Translations under genes and position numbers: made by a program
In this document: positions 11,463 to 22,925 of the stretch, in pieces
How the letters are laid out: every line of letters starts with the position of its first letter
How positions within the stretch are numbered: the stretch's first letter is position 1
The notes under the pieces: generated by a model
What the model was told of the DNA's origin: nothing
The model's database searches: none
What the model saw: the letters and a program-made list of their open reading frames with translations, nothing else
From: Cystobasidiopsis lactophilus
Taxonomy: Eukaryota; Basidiomycota; Agaricostilbomycetes; Agaricostilbales; Chionosphaeraceae
Length of the DNA: 64,000 nt
Direction of reading: 5' to 3'
Assembly (NCBI GenBank): GCA_001599975.1
Contig: BCIO01000002.1
Location: 3,235,883 to 3,299,882, forward strand

Positions 11463-12521
11463 ATGGTCGCGCGCCGAATTCGACTACCTCGACTGGTAGG
11501 TGCCAAGCCCACTAAGTTAGCAGCGCATTTGATCAGACGTCGTGGCAGCCGGGAGTCCAAGTGGCGTCTTGGTTACGTCAAGTCGACTGGCCAAATATGG
11601 CTCTATGGGGATCCGAGTTTGCCACACGAGGGCACAATCGCCACCCTTCGCGAAATGATCCAAGACTCGGCCAGAGACTTCTTCGCCACTCTCCCTCCCA
11701 CGTCGGACCCCTCATTCAATGCGTTCTCGCCACGCGAAAAGCAAAATTGCCTGCTACAGTTCCTTAGGGCGAAAACTGTCGATCAAGGTCCTCAGCTGAA
11801 GCAAGCCGACGAGCTTGTTTATTCGACCGGCCTCAAGATAACACAATACGCAATTGCCGCCGAAGTAGCTCACTGCAACGAAAGCGGGAGGAAGGCAGCG
11901 GAGGAAACGGTGGAATGGGCAACCTCTGGAAAAGCTGAGTTTGCTCTTGCTGTGAAAGTGAGCACTGCGCTTGTCTCTATCCAGGTTGAGACTGAGGGCT
12001 CCGAGCAGATAACGCAAAACCCTGCCAACCCTCAGGACCCTTTTATTACTCTTTTCTATTGCGATTCCAAAGAGGAGGTTGTCGAAGGGGTTGGCGCCAT
12101 TTCATGCGACCGGCCACCTCCTCAAAAAGTGCTCCACGAAGTACCTTGTGGATGCGGGTCAGTCGTGCAGCCTCGACCAGGACCCGCCATACGCCCCGAA
12201 GCCTTGGCTAAGCTGAATGTCAACACCTCCGTCGCGGCTTTGACAACCAATCCAGCCCCTGTTTTGTACCGGCCCGACTCTGGCGTCACCGTCAAGTTCC
12301 ACGGATCGGGACTGCAGGACAACAAGCTGTTCATCCCTCTCGGACGATGCTGGCGCCCTAATGCGCTCAGGAGAAAGGAGCGAAAGGGCGAGAGTCCGGG
12401 AGATTGGCGCGTCACATTTGCAGCTGGCGATTGGAAGTTGGTCGAACAGCTGGTCGTCGACATCAATCTGGGAGACCTTCGAGGCGAGGTCATCTCCCAC
12501 ATGGCAGACTGGTTGAAATAG
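11463..12521 (+). CDS. Orphan 352-aa ORF, possibly decaying
   Basis: An uninterrupted 352-codon frame opens at ATG 11463 (MVARRIRLPRLVGAKPTKLA). I do not recognise any domain. The protein is mixed, with a stretch of paired acidic and hydrophobic residues in the middle (DELVYSTGLKITQYAIAAEV) and a terminal block KLVEQLVVDINLGDLRGEV. The frame ends at TAG 12519-12521 (ADWLK), but the same frame then continues into a very acidic run. A partial upstream frame (11260-11499, ending SRAEFDYLDW) stops just before a donor-like GTAGGT, so a 5' exon may exist, though I could not join it in frame. The lack of introns is unusual for this window and could mean a young, foreign or eroded gene. Confidence 0.45.
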   Translation: MVARRIRLPRLVGAKPTKLAAHLIRRRGSRESKWRLGYVKSTGQIWLYGDPSLPHEGTIATLREMIQDSARDFFATLPPTSDPSFNAFSPREKQNCLLQFLRAKTVDQGPQLKQADELVYSTGLKITQYAIAAEVAHCNESGRKAAEETVEWATSGKAEFALAVKVSTALVSIQVETEGSEQITQNPANPQDPFITLFYCDSKEEVVEGVGAISCDRPPPQKVLHEVPCGCGSVVQPRPGPAIRPEALAKLNVNTSVAALTTNPAPVLYRPDSGVTVKFHGSGLQDNKLFIPLGRCWRPNALRRKERKGESPGDWRVTFAAGDWKLVEQLVVDINLGDLRGEVISHMADWLK

Positions 12522-12641
12522 AAGGAGCGCAAGGAAGAGGAGGAGGAAGACGACCATGATGACGAAGAGGAGGATGACGACGAGGACGAGGACGACGACG
12601 AAGAGGACAAGGAAGACAAGGGGGTGAGTGGACGAGGCTAA
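12522..12641 (+). repeat. GAG/GAC-rich acidic run in frame after the TAG
   Basis: In the same frame as the 352-codon ORF, directly after its TAG, the sequence encodes a Lys/Glu start and then about 30 Glu and Asp residues, ending DKEDKGVSGRG and TAA. The TAG sits as a possible AG acceptor (GAAATAG) and the run ends at a donor-like GTGAGT near 12623. So this may be a spliced acidic C-terminal exon rather than read-through. On the minus strand the same DNA gives a meaningless Ser run. Confidence 0.5.
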
Positions 12642-12843
12642 TGTAATCGCAAGCTAGACCTTCAAAGGCAGGGATTGTGAGAAGAGAAGAACTCCAGCGG
12701 TAGGCCAGCGCGGTGTAGTTTTGTAGATCATTGCATGCGAACGAGCAAGGAGGGAGAGAGAAATCCTCTCTGCGCCGAATCCGTCTTCCTTTCCCTCTTT
12801 CATCCGCCTCTCTTCGAGGTAACGCGAACCAAGGTGAGCGCCA

Positions 12844-15067
12844 TCACTCGGTAGCCATGGCGGTATCAGCCTCCGCAGCGACAGCGGGCGCCGGCTCCGA
12901 GGTGGCGACCGACGACGGCGCCGTCTCTTGAGAGGACGAAGGCACAATGAGCTCGCCGCCGCCCGTCGAAAACTTCTTCATCCTCTCCGACACCTCGCCG
13001 TTCTCCTTGGGCTTGGCCGCCTCAGTGGTCGCGCCCTGGTTGAAGACGGCCGTGCGGTTGCCGCCCTTGCCGCCGCCGAAGGTGGCCTTTTGGTAGCTGT
13101 TGCGCCCGCCAGCCTTATAAGGGTTGTGGCCGTGCGGGTGGGAGAAGTGGCAGTCGGCTGTAGATTTTGGCCCACAGAGCATCAGCGTCGGCATCAAAAC
13201 TGATAGAGTGGAAGGCAAACCCACGTCTGGTGCATGCGCTGCCAAAGCGGCAAGGCGCCTTTTGGGCATCCCAAGGATGCGTGAAGATGCAATCTGGTCG
13301 GGTGCAGCTGGCTCCAAACTGTGAAAGAAGGTTTCGAAGCATTAGATTCTTATCACCTAATGTGCGGTGGTCCTCGCTCACCTTGCAAGGCTTTCCGCCC
13401 TGGGGCTGGTGGAAGTTTTGTTGCTGGGGTGGCGCGGGCATGGGCATGGACCTGGGCACGCCAGCGGTGTCGTTCGAAGGCGGTGGGCGGGAGTTCGCCG
13501 GATCCTTGGCTTGTGGCGACACATGGCTTTTCGAGCAGTCCTGTTCGATACCAGACATGGTCAGACAGGAAAGTAAAGGTCGGAGTAAGAAGAAAGACGA
13601 ACTGGGTCCTCGCACTCAAGCTGCTTCTCGCAGGGCTCCGAGCTCAGCACCAGGCCGGACTCCTTGGTGGCGGCGGGCGAGGGGTGGGCGAACTTGCAGT
13701 AGGCGTTCTTGCACTCGGTCGCGTACTTGCAGAGCGAGTCGTCGAGCGGCTTGGTGGGCACCTGCTGGGGCGGCTGGGGTTGGAAGTGCTGCGGCGGGCC
13801 GCCCTGGGGCATGAACGAAGGTTGGCCGCCTTGTTGGAAGGGCATGCCGTTAGGAGAGAACTGGGGCGGGGGCGGGAAGAAGCCGGGTGGGAACATGCCA
13901 GGCGGCATCTGGGCGCCAGGGGGGAAGAAGAAGGCGCCGGGCGGAGGTGGGCCGCCGGGGCCGTTGAAGAACATGGGCGGCGGCGGGCCGTTTTGGTTGC
14001 GAGGCGCGTTGCCTGTGACCTGGTCGATCTGCCGCTGGACGGCGTCGACCTGCACAAACTGGCCGAGCTGGGGGTTGAAGAAGGCGGGGCCCATGGGACC
14101 CATGACGGGGATGGTGTTGGGAGGCTGGGGGCCGAGGCGGTCAAACAGGTTGGCCTTGCGCGGCGGGCCAGCCGAGGCCTGGCCGTCTGTTGGCAGCGGG
14201 TTCCTCGGCCCGGTGGGCGCGTTCGAGGGCGGGCCATCGACGCCGGTCCTTTGTCTCTGCGCCGAGTCGTCCCTCCCACCAAAGTCGTTCGGCCTCTTGA
14301 CGCCGCTAACGGCCTGCCCAAAAGCGCCTGCACCAAAGGGCGACGGCCGGTTGCCACCTCGCCCGCCCCTGCCGCCGCGGCCTGCTCCGCGCTCGTAGCG
14401 AAACGACTCCTCTTCCGAGTGGGTGGGAATGGGCTGCGTTAACGGCGCTGCCACTGCTGCTGGTTGCTGAGCCGCCGAGGAGGAAGGGATGGGCGGGCCA
14501 GAGTAGGAGGCGGCCTGCTTGGACTGGGGGAAGTGGGTGGCGACGGCGCCGAAGAGCCATTTTGTGAACGTCTCGTCAAAGTCGGGGCCGATCAGGTCTT
14601 GGAGCTCGGACGTGATCTGCTCTGGCTTCTTGTGGTTGCAGAGCATCACGAACACAAACTCGGCCTGAGCATTGCCCGCGGCAAATAAGATGGACTGTTC
14701 ATCTGTCGGGGAAAAGCGATCCGCCACGCACCATGACTTCGTCTCCCTCTGTCGAGTAGCCGCGAGCGATGAGGTCCTTTTGAATGGCATCCTGCAAAGG
14801 CACAAGCAGGCAAGTCAGCGCGGAGTTCTGGAGTTTGTTCCAGAAGAAGTCCCCTAGGCGAGAGGGCGAGTGGCTGAGGGCGCTGTCAACCTCTCGTTGG
14901 CCAACCGCCCTCCCTCTCCCGCCTGGGGAGGCCTCCTGTGCTGGTCACTCACTTGAAGCAGCTGGGCGGCCGGTGTGCCGGGTGTAATGGTCTGCAAGCG
15001 AGCACAACAAGGCGAATGAGCATTTTTGAGGCGCTGGCAAAGCCCAGAGGAGTCTTACATCCGCCAT
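12844..15067 (-). CDS. NAB2: Nab2/ZC3H14-type poly(A)-binding CCCH zinc-finger protein
   Basis: Nuclear poly(A) RNA-binding protein that controls tail length and mRNA export. Minus strand: the first exon is just ATGGCGGAT (15059-15067), then TITPGTPAAQLLQ and DAIQKDLIARGYSTEGDEVM, the Nab2 N-terminal PWI-like fold, which continues to QITSELQDLIGPDFDETFTK. The middle is an RGG box (RGAGRGGRGGRGG) and a Pro/Gly/Phe/Met-rich segment. The C-terminus holds CCCH fingers: CKYATECKNAYCKFAH, the spliced CEKQLECEDPDCSKSH, CTRPDCIFTHP, CRFGSACTRPDCHFSHP. Introns around 13560-13610, 13322-13380 and 13155-13225 each fall inside finger sequence and splice cleanly. One intron near 14700 is only about 37 nt. 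Confidence 0.9.
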
Positions 15068-15299
15068 CGCTGTCCCCTGTCGCTCTGCGCTTGGAACTGA
15101 ACTGAACGGCTGCTATGACGGTCTCCAAGCAATTCGGAGAGTCGCTGCGCCCTGCAAAGGGCGAGCTGCCCGCGCCGTGCGTCAATCTCAGCGCTTTTCC
15201 CGCTTGTGGTGGTTTGGGACCTGATCGTGCAAAAGTCAAGGTATCCAATGCATGGTATGTTCCAAGAAGGAATCAATCAGCAGTGAAACCTATGTGGTT

Positions 15300-16170
15300 T
15301 CAAGCTGAGTGGTCATCCGGCTCAGCTTTGTCTGGCCTTTCCACCACACCGACTGGAATCGCGCCGCAGCGCTCGGACAACAAAAACTCTGTCATCGCAA
15401 CAAAAGCGGCCACCTCACACGGCAAATGATAAGTGGCATCGATCTCCAGGCGATATGGTGGTCCGTGCTTGGAGAGCTCGTGGTAAGCCAGGCTGGCTGC
15501 CCGCTGAACGTCGGGCAGATGTTGATGACGCCTCTTGGCGACTTCCTCCAGTTTGATTTGGAAGTCGGCGTCCTTGCACAGGGCGGCCAGGGCTGCTGAT
15601 ACGGAAATGTTCTCGCGCAGGATAGGTTCGCGTGAGTTGTAAAAGTACCAGAGGCGCAGACCGTATTCTGCAAGCCCACCGTCAGGCTGCACCATGCGAT
15701 TTGTTTAAAGCAACGCTGTCTTACCCAAGTAGCCGCGGAGGTTGAAATTGCCCTTCAATCGCAAGACCTCTTTTTCCAGACCGGCTCGCTCGAGCTGACC
15801 CAGATAACGATCCTCAAATGTCCAGAGGAAGCGAGTCCGCTACACACCTGTGACAACCGCTGTGCACCGATGATGAGAGCAGCAAAAGGCCAAACGCAAA
15901 GCCGAGGCTCACCTCTCGCAGCTCCATTGTTTCGTCTCGCAGCTCCATTGCTTCCTCTCGCAGCTTCATCTTTCCCTCCCAGAGCTTGATCTCCCTAGCA
16001 TGCGCTTCCTTCAGATCTTGCAGTCGACTCTTAGACGAACTGACAGAGCTCAGATTCAGCCGGGGCTCATGCAAGAGAAAGATTCTAGCTCACGCGGTGG
16101 CGTAACGACGCCCGGGAAATGGCAGCTTGCCTTGTCTGGCAATGATGCAGAGCAGAGCCTTGGCGGCCAT
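15300..16170 (-). CDS. Unrecognised coiled-coil protein, possibly mitochondrial
   Basis: Starts MAAKALLCIIARQGKLPFPG, which could be a mitochondrial presequence or short anchor. After an intron comes RLNLSSVSSSKSRLQDLKEA and a charged helix with a tandem seven-residue pattern (KLREEAM, ELRDETM, ELRE). Next is TRFLWTFEDRYLGQLERAGL, then, after a 58-nt intron, EYGLRLWYFYNSREPILREN, ending in a helical, Asp/Glu-rich tail. Splices at 15690-15726 restore frame exactly, so the gene is very likely real. About 210-220 residues. I cannot name a family. It is divergent from the JmjC gene with 232 bp between the starts. Confidence 0.7.
15905..15966 (-). repeat. Imperfect 21-bp tandem repeat coding MELRDET-like units
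   Basis: Three near-copies of a 21-bp unit (ctcgcagctccattg core on the plus strand) encode KLREEAM, ELRDETM and ELRE on the minus strand. The period of 21 nt equals one heptad, so the array extends the coiled coil by whole heptads. Confidence 0.75.
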
Positions 16171-16402
16171 CACCTCTTATAAGCTTGAGATGGACGTATT
16201 GACAAGTCAAAGTGAAGCCAAGAGTAGGTGCGCCCCAGTGCTCTCGCCGAGTCTGTCAGCCTCCACCCGTTTGTGGTTTTTGGACTCGACCCGCCATTAC
16301 GCAGTCTCTACTTTTGCCTCGACACGAAACCCTTGGTCGCGCCAGACTGCTCGCAGTGGCCGCGCTGAGAGGCAGCATGAAATTTCACGCCCTGCGCTCC
16401 AA

Positions 16403-17899
16403 ATGAGTCCAAATCCGCCAATGTCAGAAGACGTGCAAGCTGCCAAAGCTGTCCTACGCCAAGATCAAGGTCAGGCTTCTTACTCAAGCAGCCAGCGAGG
16501 CGGATTGTAAGAATTGGGAAAACGACAGGCTTCCTAGTCGAGTGCGGCCCGCCGATTCGGCGGCTCTTCCAAGAGGCCTCCGCGCTACTTGAGGATGGCC
16601 AGCATGAAGCTTCAGAAGACTTATTCAAGTCTTTGGTCATCTTGGCCGACGAGCGCATTCTGTCCTATCCTTATGCTCTGGTGCCGGACCACTTTCGCCA
16701 GCTCTACTCGGACGCCACTCTCTTCAAGGCCGTCGCAGCCTTATCTTCGAGTGTGAGGCTAGAAGATGGGAAGATCTTGAAGTTGATCAAGGAGTTGGAC
16801 TTGGCTATTGTGGTCGCCGGTGTCCCGGGTTTTCAGAGGCAGTCGACCGCTTTGCTGCTCATCAAGACCCTCCAATCCCTCCTCTCCTCTTCCGCTTCTC
16901 AAGCACCTGGTGAAGGCGAAGGTCGACGCTTGCAGCTTAATCAGTCTTTGTCGATCCTACCAATGGTCTCGAGGTGCATTCCCACCTTCGACGTCGGCTC
17001 TGCTCCTTCCTTGGAAGAGTACATGGCGACAGCGCACCAGCAGCCTTTCATAGTCAAATCCGCCGTCTCCTTCTGGCCAGCTTTCGACAAATGGCCTTCG
17101 CTCGACTACCTCCACCAAGTCGCCGGCCCGGGTCGAGTCGTGCCCGTCGAAGTGGGCGGCACCTACACTCAAGAGACCTGGTCGCAAACCATGATGGACT
17201 TCTACACCTTCCTCAAGTGTTTGAACATTGGCACTGGAGAAGAGAAAGGGCAAATGCTGTATCTGGCCCAGCACGACTTGATGCGCCAGTTCCCACAGTT
17301 GGAAGAGGACATCGTTCCACCTGATTATGTCTACATGAGCCCAGGGGAAAGCCACGAGGTACCGGCTTACAGGCCGCCCGCGTCGGACAAAGGCTACCTC
17401 ACCAACATCTGGCTCGGCCCGGAAAGCACTCACAGTCCCGCCCATACTGACCCGTACTTCAATGCCTATGGTCAGTTATATTACATTTTGAGGTCCATTG
17501 TTGATCTGAATACGTATTGTACTGACAGCCCAAGTGGTCGGCCGCAAGTTCATCTGGGTGGCGCCTGCCGATGTTCAGGGCATGTACCCGTTTTCCGCCT
17601 CGTCCTCTCTTGGAGATCACGACTCCGACCAAGAAGAGTACAAGGACGAGGAGAGTGCAGGACCAGCCACCGCCGCCGAGCAGTACATGTCCAACACCTC
17701 GCAAGTCGATGTCATCGCCGCCTGCACTCCCAACCAGACTTCGCAACAGCAAAATGCATATCCAGACTTCTTCCACCAGGCATTCCCCAAGTCGTTTCAA
17801 GCGGTGTTGGAACCAGGAGATTTACTGCTCATGCCTGTCGGCTGGTGGCACGCGCTCAAGAGCTTGGACGCCTCTTGCTCGGTCTCGCTTTGGTTTTGA
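16403..17899 (+). CDS. JmjC/cupin-type 2-oxoglutarate oxygenase (KDM8/JMJD5-like)
   Basis: Fe(II)/2-oxoglutarate-dependent oxygenase of the JmjC (cupin_8) group; members hydroxylate or demethylate proteins. MSPNPPMSEDVQAAKA opens an N-terminal helical region of about 190 residues, then PFIVKSAVSFWPAFDKWPSL, VVPVEVGGTYTQETW and YLTNIWLGPESTHSP. The metal ligands are visible as AHTD (HxD) and, distally, PVGWWHALKSLD (His). FNAYAQVVGRKFIWVAP is made by splicing intron 17471-17528; intron 16470-16528 also keeps frame. Between the HxD and the distal His is a Ser/Asp/Glu-rich insert of about 60 residues. The stop lies 100 bp from the convergent SnoaL-like gene. Substrate unknown. Confidence 0.85.
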
Positions 17900-18002
17900 T
17901 GGTCTGGGATGTCGATCCTCAATTCCAAGAGAAACCTTGTCCCGACCCGCCAGCGCAAAGGGCAGCCACTCTGCCAGACAGACGAAAAGTCGCTGCTACA
18001 GG

Positions 18003-18633
18003 CTACAAGGACATCACAGCTCCAACTGTAAGGTCTTCTCCCCTCCTTTTGTCAGGGACAGGGCTGAAAGTGGCAATGTTCAGAACCGCTGATGCGTCTT
18101 CGGGCGGACCAGGACGCGGCTCACCGCTGTCTATGAACTCGACCATTCGGACGATCTTGGCTGTCCCCGGCTTGAAGTTGATGATCATCATGTATTCTTG
18201 CTGGTAAGGTCGACCATCCACTCGTTCGCCCTGTTGTTCGTTCAACTCAGTCGGTTATTTTTTTGGCAGAGTGGCTAAGGAAGTGGCTTGCGTCTGCAAA
18301 GGTCCACAAGATGACGGTGTTGTCGTCGGTTTGGTGCACCTCTCGAACCTCGAACTGTAACAAAAGTCAGTTGCAGGGCAGCAAATGCGCGTCGGTGGCA
18401 AATCGGCGACTTGCATTGAACTTCTTGACCATGACCTCCTTGACTTTCGACAAGAATGCCTTGAGCTCTGCTGGACTCCTTCCGTCCGGCGCGCCGACAC
18501 CTTTGACAGAGCGCGGGCGGATAAAGTGCTTGAAGCTCTCGTCCTGAAAGTGCGCTGCCCCGTCTAAGTCCCACTCGTCGAACTTCTGAAGCATGCCCAA
18601 GGCGGCTGCCTTCTGTTGCTGTTTGATGCTCAT
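18003..18633 (-). CDS. SnoaL/NTF2-fold small protein
   Basis: Minus strand from ATG 18633: MSIKQQQKAAALGMLQKFDE, WDLDGAAHFQDESFKHFIRP, then a helix KAFLSKVKEVMV. After one intron comes FEVREVHQTDDNTVILWTFA, and after another QEYMMIINFKPGTAKIVRMV with EFIDSGEP. This order (helix, variable loop, three strands ending EFxDS) is that of SnoaL-like proteins, a fold used for varied small-molecule or binding roles. I cannot assign a substrate. The exact phase of the first intron (near 18360-18430) is not settled, and the last exon could end before the stop used here. Confidence 0.72.
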
Positions 18634-19102
18634 GGCTGATACGGCGCAAGTGGAGAAAAGCGGCCGTGCCAGCGATGCACTCGCAAACGACGGCTAGCAA
18701 GGCTCATCTCGGCAGAAGCCCCTCTATTGCCACCTGTCTGTCTGCTGCTGCCCTGACTGGACTCGACATGTAGACTTCATCCTAAGAATAAGATCCCTGT
18801 CGATAACAGCTTCCCAAATCCCATTGCTCGGTCATCTGGGTCGACGCGGCTCTCCTGCGCGCATGAATTCAGACCGGCGACTTTTCTTGCGTCGCTACAG
18901 CGGTCTACCTCAATCAGTGAATGCTTATTATGGACTTTATGGCGTCCGACTTCTCAAGCCGGCTAACGCAAGCCAATGTCTCAGTGATTAGAAGCGATAG
19001 CCGCTCCCTGCTTTGGACCGCCTGGAGTCCCGCCAACCCGCAAAGGCTTCCTGGCTTGCTCTCTGTATTCGTCGTTCTGCCATCTTCCAAGCCCTTTGAG
19101 CG
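18634..19102. promoter_or_regulatory. Divergent intergenic region, SnoaL-like / SGNH hydrolase
   Basis: 469 bp between two divergent starts. No gene or repeat visible. It should contain both promoters. Confidence 0.35.
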
Positions 19103-20391
19103 ATGTACTCGACTCTGTTGATCGCTGGCTTGTCCGCAGTGGCTCTTGCCGCTCCTGCTCCTCCAATGACGACTCGCGGCCAGAAAGCCCTCTACAAGAA
19201 TCTTGTCGTCTTTGGGGATAGCTACACAGGTATTTTCTATATTCGCTCGATGACAGTCTAAAGTCCAGCTGAGATCCGAACTTCTCAGGTATTGCCTGCC
19301 TCCTTGTTCGTCTGGCGAGACTGTGTGCCCCTCCTAACGTTGTTTTTAGACCCATGCAACAGCTGGCGTCTTCAGCAGACACCCAAAGTCCAGGCTCAAT
19401 ACCCGTGGCCGTCTTGCCCTCCTGCCCCCAGCGGCCGGGCGGACGGAGGCCGAACTTGGACAGAAGTCCTCCAAGACTTTGACCCCATCTCAGTTGCAAA
19501 TCTAGCCTTCTACGATGCCACTGTCTCCAACAAGATCTGGAAGCAAACTTATGTCCTCGATGTGTCGGAGCAAATCACCTATTTGCAGGCCAACGCTTCT
19601 TGGATCGACCCTGCGGAAAGCCTGGCTGCCATCTACATCGGTTAGTCGACCCTTCTCAGATTCAAACCACTCACTCACCAGCTGTGGAGGCACAAACGAT
19701 GTATACTTCTTCCGCAACCAGTTTGTGGGCCAAGGCGGGACGACCATCCTCGGAAACAACATTACAATCGTCGACGAAGCTATCGCTGTTAAGCAGCAGA
19801 TTGAGCGCCTCTACTCATTGGGCTACAAGAACCAACTCATCTTTCAGTAAGCCGCCTTGTGCGCCGATTCGAAACTCAAACTCACTGCTTCCGAAGGCAA
19901 GTGCCGCTACAAGAGACCGAGTTCTTCTCCGAAGACGACTCACAAGGGGTCATTCAAAACGGCACTCAGATATCTATGCTGACGGCACACTTGGTCACTG
20001 CCAACAACGCCCTGCAAAAAGCTTACATCGAGCTCTTCAACATTGCCCATCCTGACGCCAACATCATGATCTTTCCGACTTACAACATGTACACAGAATT
20101 CATTTTCAAAGCACAAGAGTACTTGGGGCCCAATGCGTCTGGGTGGGGCGATTGTGGAACCAGTGAGCTCCTGTCCTCCAACGCCACGATGGTCGATGTC
20201 TGTCAGGACTGGGTGTGGGCCAGTGAGTACCCCTTCCTTCCGATCTTAAGATCATATCTGAGCGTTTCCCAGACGACATCCACCCGTCCGAGGCCTCCCA
20301 GTACATCCTCGCCAAGCAAGTCCAAAAGTACTTGTACGGTGGCGTCAGCAACTTTGCCGTCTTCCCTTACAACATTCCGCTGGTGATCTGA
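19103..20391 (+). CDS. Secreted SGNH/GDSL hydrolase (esterase/lipase type)
   Basis: MYSTLLIAGLSAVALAAPAP is a signal peptide. Block I is KNLVVFGDSYT with the nucleophile Ser; block III appears after splicing as GTNDVYFFRNQF; block V is DDIHPSEASQYILA with the Asp-x-x-His pair. Between them are SVANLAFYDATVSNKIWKQT and IMIFPTYNMYTEFI. At least six exons, several joined by short introns (for example 20222-20272). SGNH enzymes of this secreted fungal kind hydrolyse esters of sugars, polysaccharides or lipids; the substrate cannot be told here. Its 3' end faces the flavin monooxygenase with 84 bp between stops. Confidence 0.85.
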
Positions 20392-20475
20392 ACATCGGGC
20401 AAAAGACAAATGTTTCATAAGAGTGGCTTGGGGTATCAAATTTGAGAATGCACTGTGAATCGAGGGACAAATGGT

Positions 20476-22608
<2,133 letters not shown>

Positions 22609-22925
22609 GATGAGAGCGAATGGGGAGAGAGAATTGGGAGCAAAAGGAGCAAAAGGCACGCCAGGCAGTCAACACGGAAAAACATGACGAGGAGCGACTT
22701 CGAGGATTTGGAAAGCCTGCAATACGGCCGACTCGCAACGCCGGTGAGCGGCCTTAAAGTGACATGTCAGGCCTTCGTAAGGCGATACCGAAGCCAGTTG
22801 TGGGAAGCAATGAACCAGAGGAGCAACGAAGATCGACGCAGGCGTGAAACATCGCGCGCAGAGGGCTGCCTCGCCTCTTCGAATGGTACCGCCGCAAGAA
22901 GCCATGGTCTAAAGCGCCAACGACG
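22609..22925. promoter_or_regulatory. Divergent intergenic region, monooxygenase / rhomboid
   Basis: 317 bp between opposite start codons, so both promoters should lie here. No motif that I would name. Confidence 0.35.

Noticed and set aside
13321-14442. 373-codon plus-strand ORF opposite NAB2
   Set aside because: Mirror of a Gly/Pro-rich coding exon on the other strand; composition (Gly/Arg/Trp) is typical of an antisense shadow.
18265-18345. tRNA-Leu-like string (GGCAGAGTGGCTAAGG)
   Set aside because: Resembles a D-arm start, but no acceptor stem pairing, anticodon arm or T-loop follows, and it lies inside an intron/exon region of the SnoaL-like gene.
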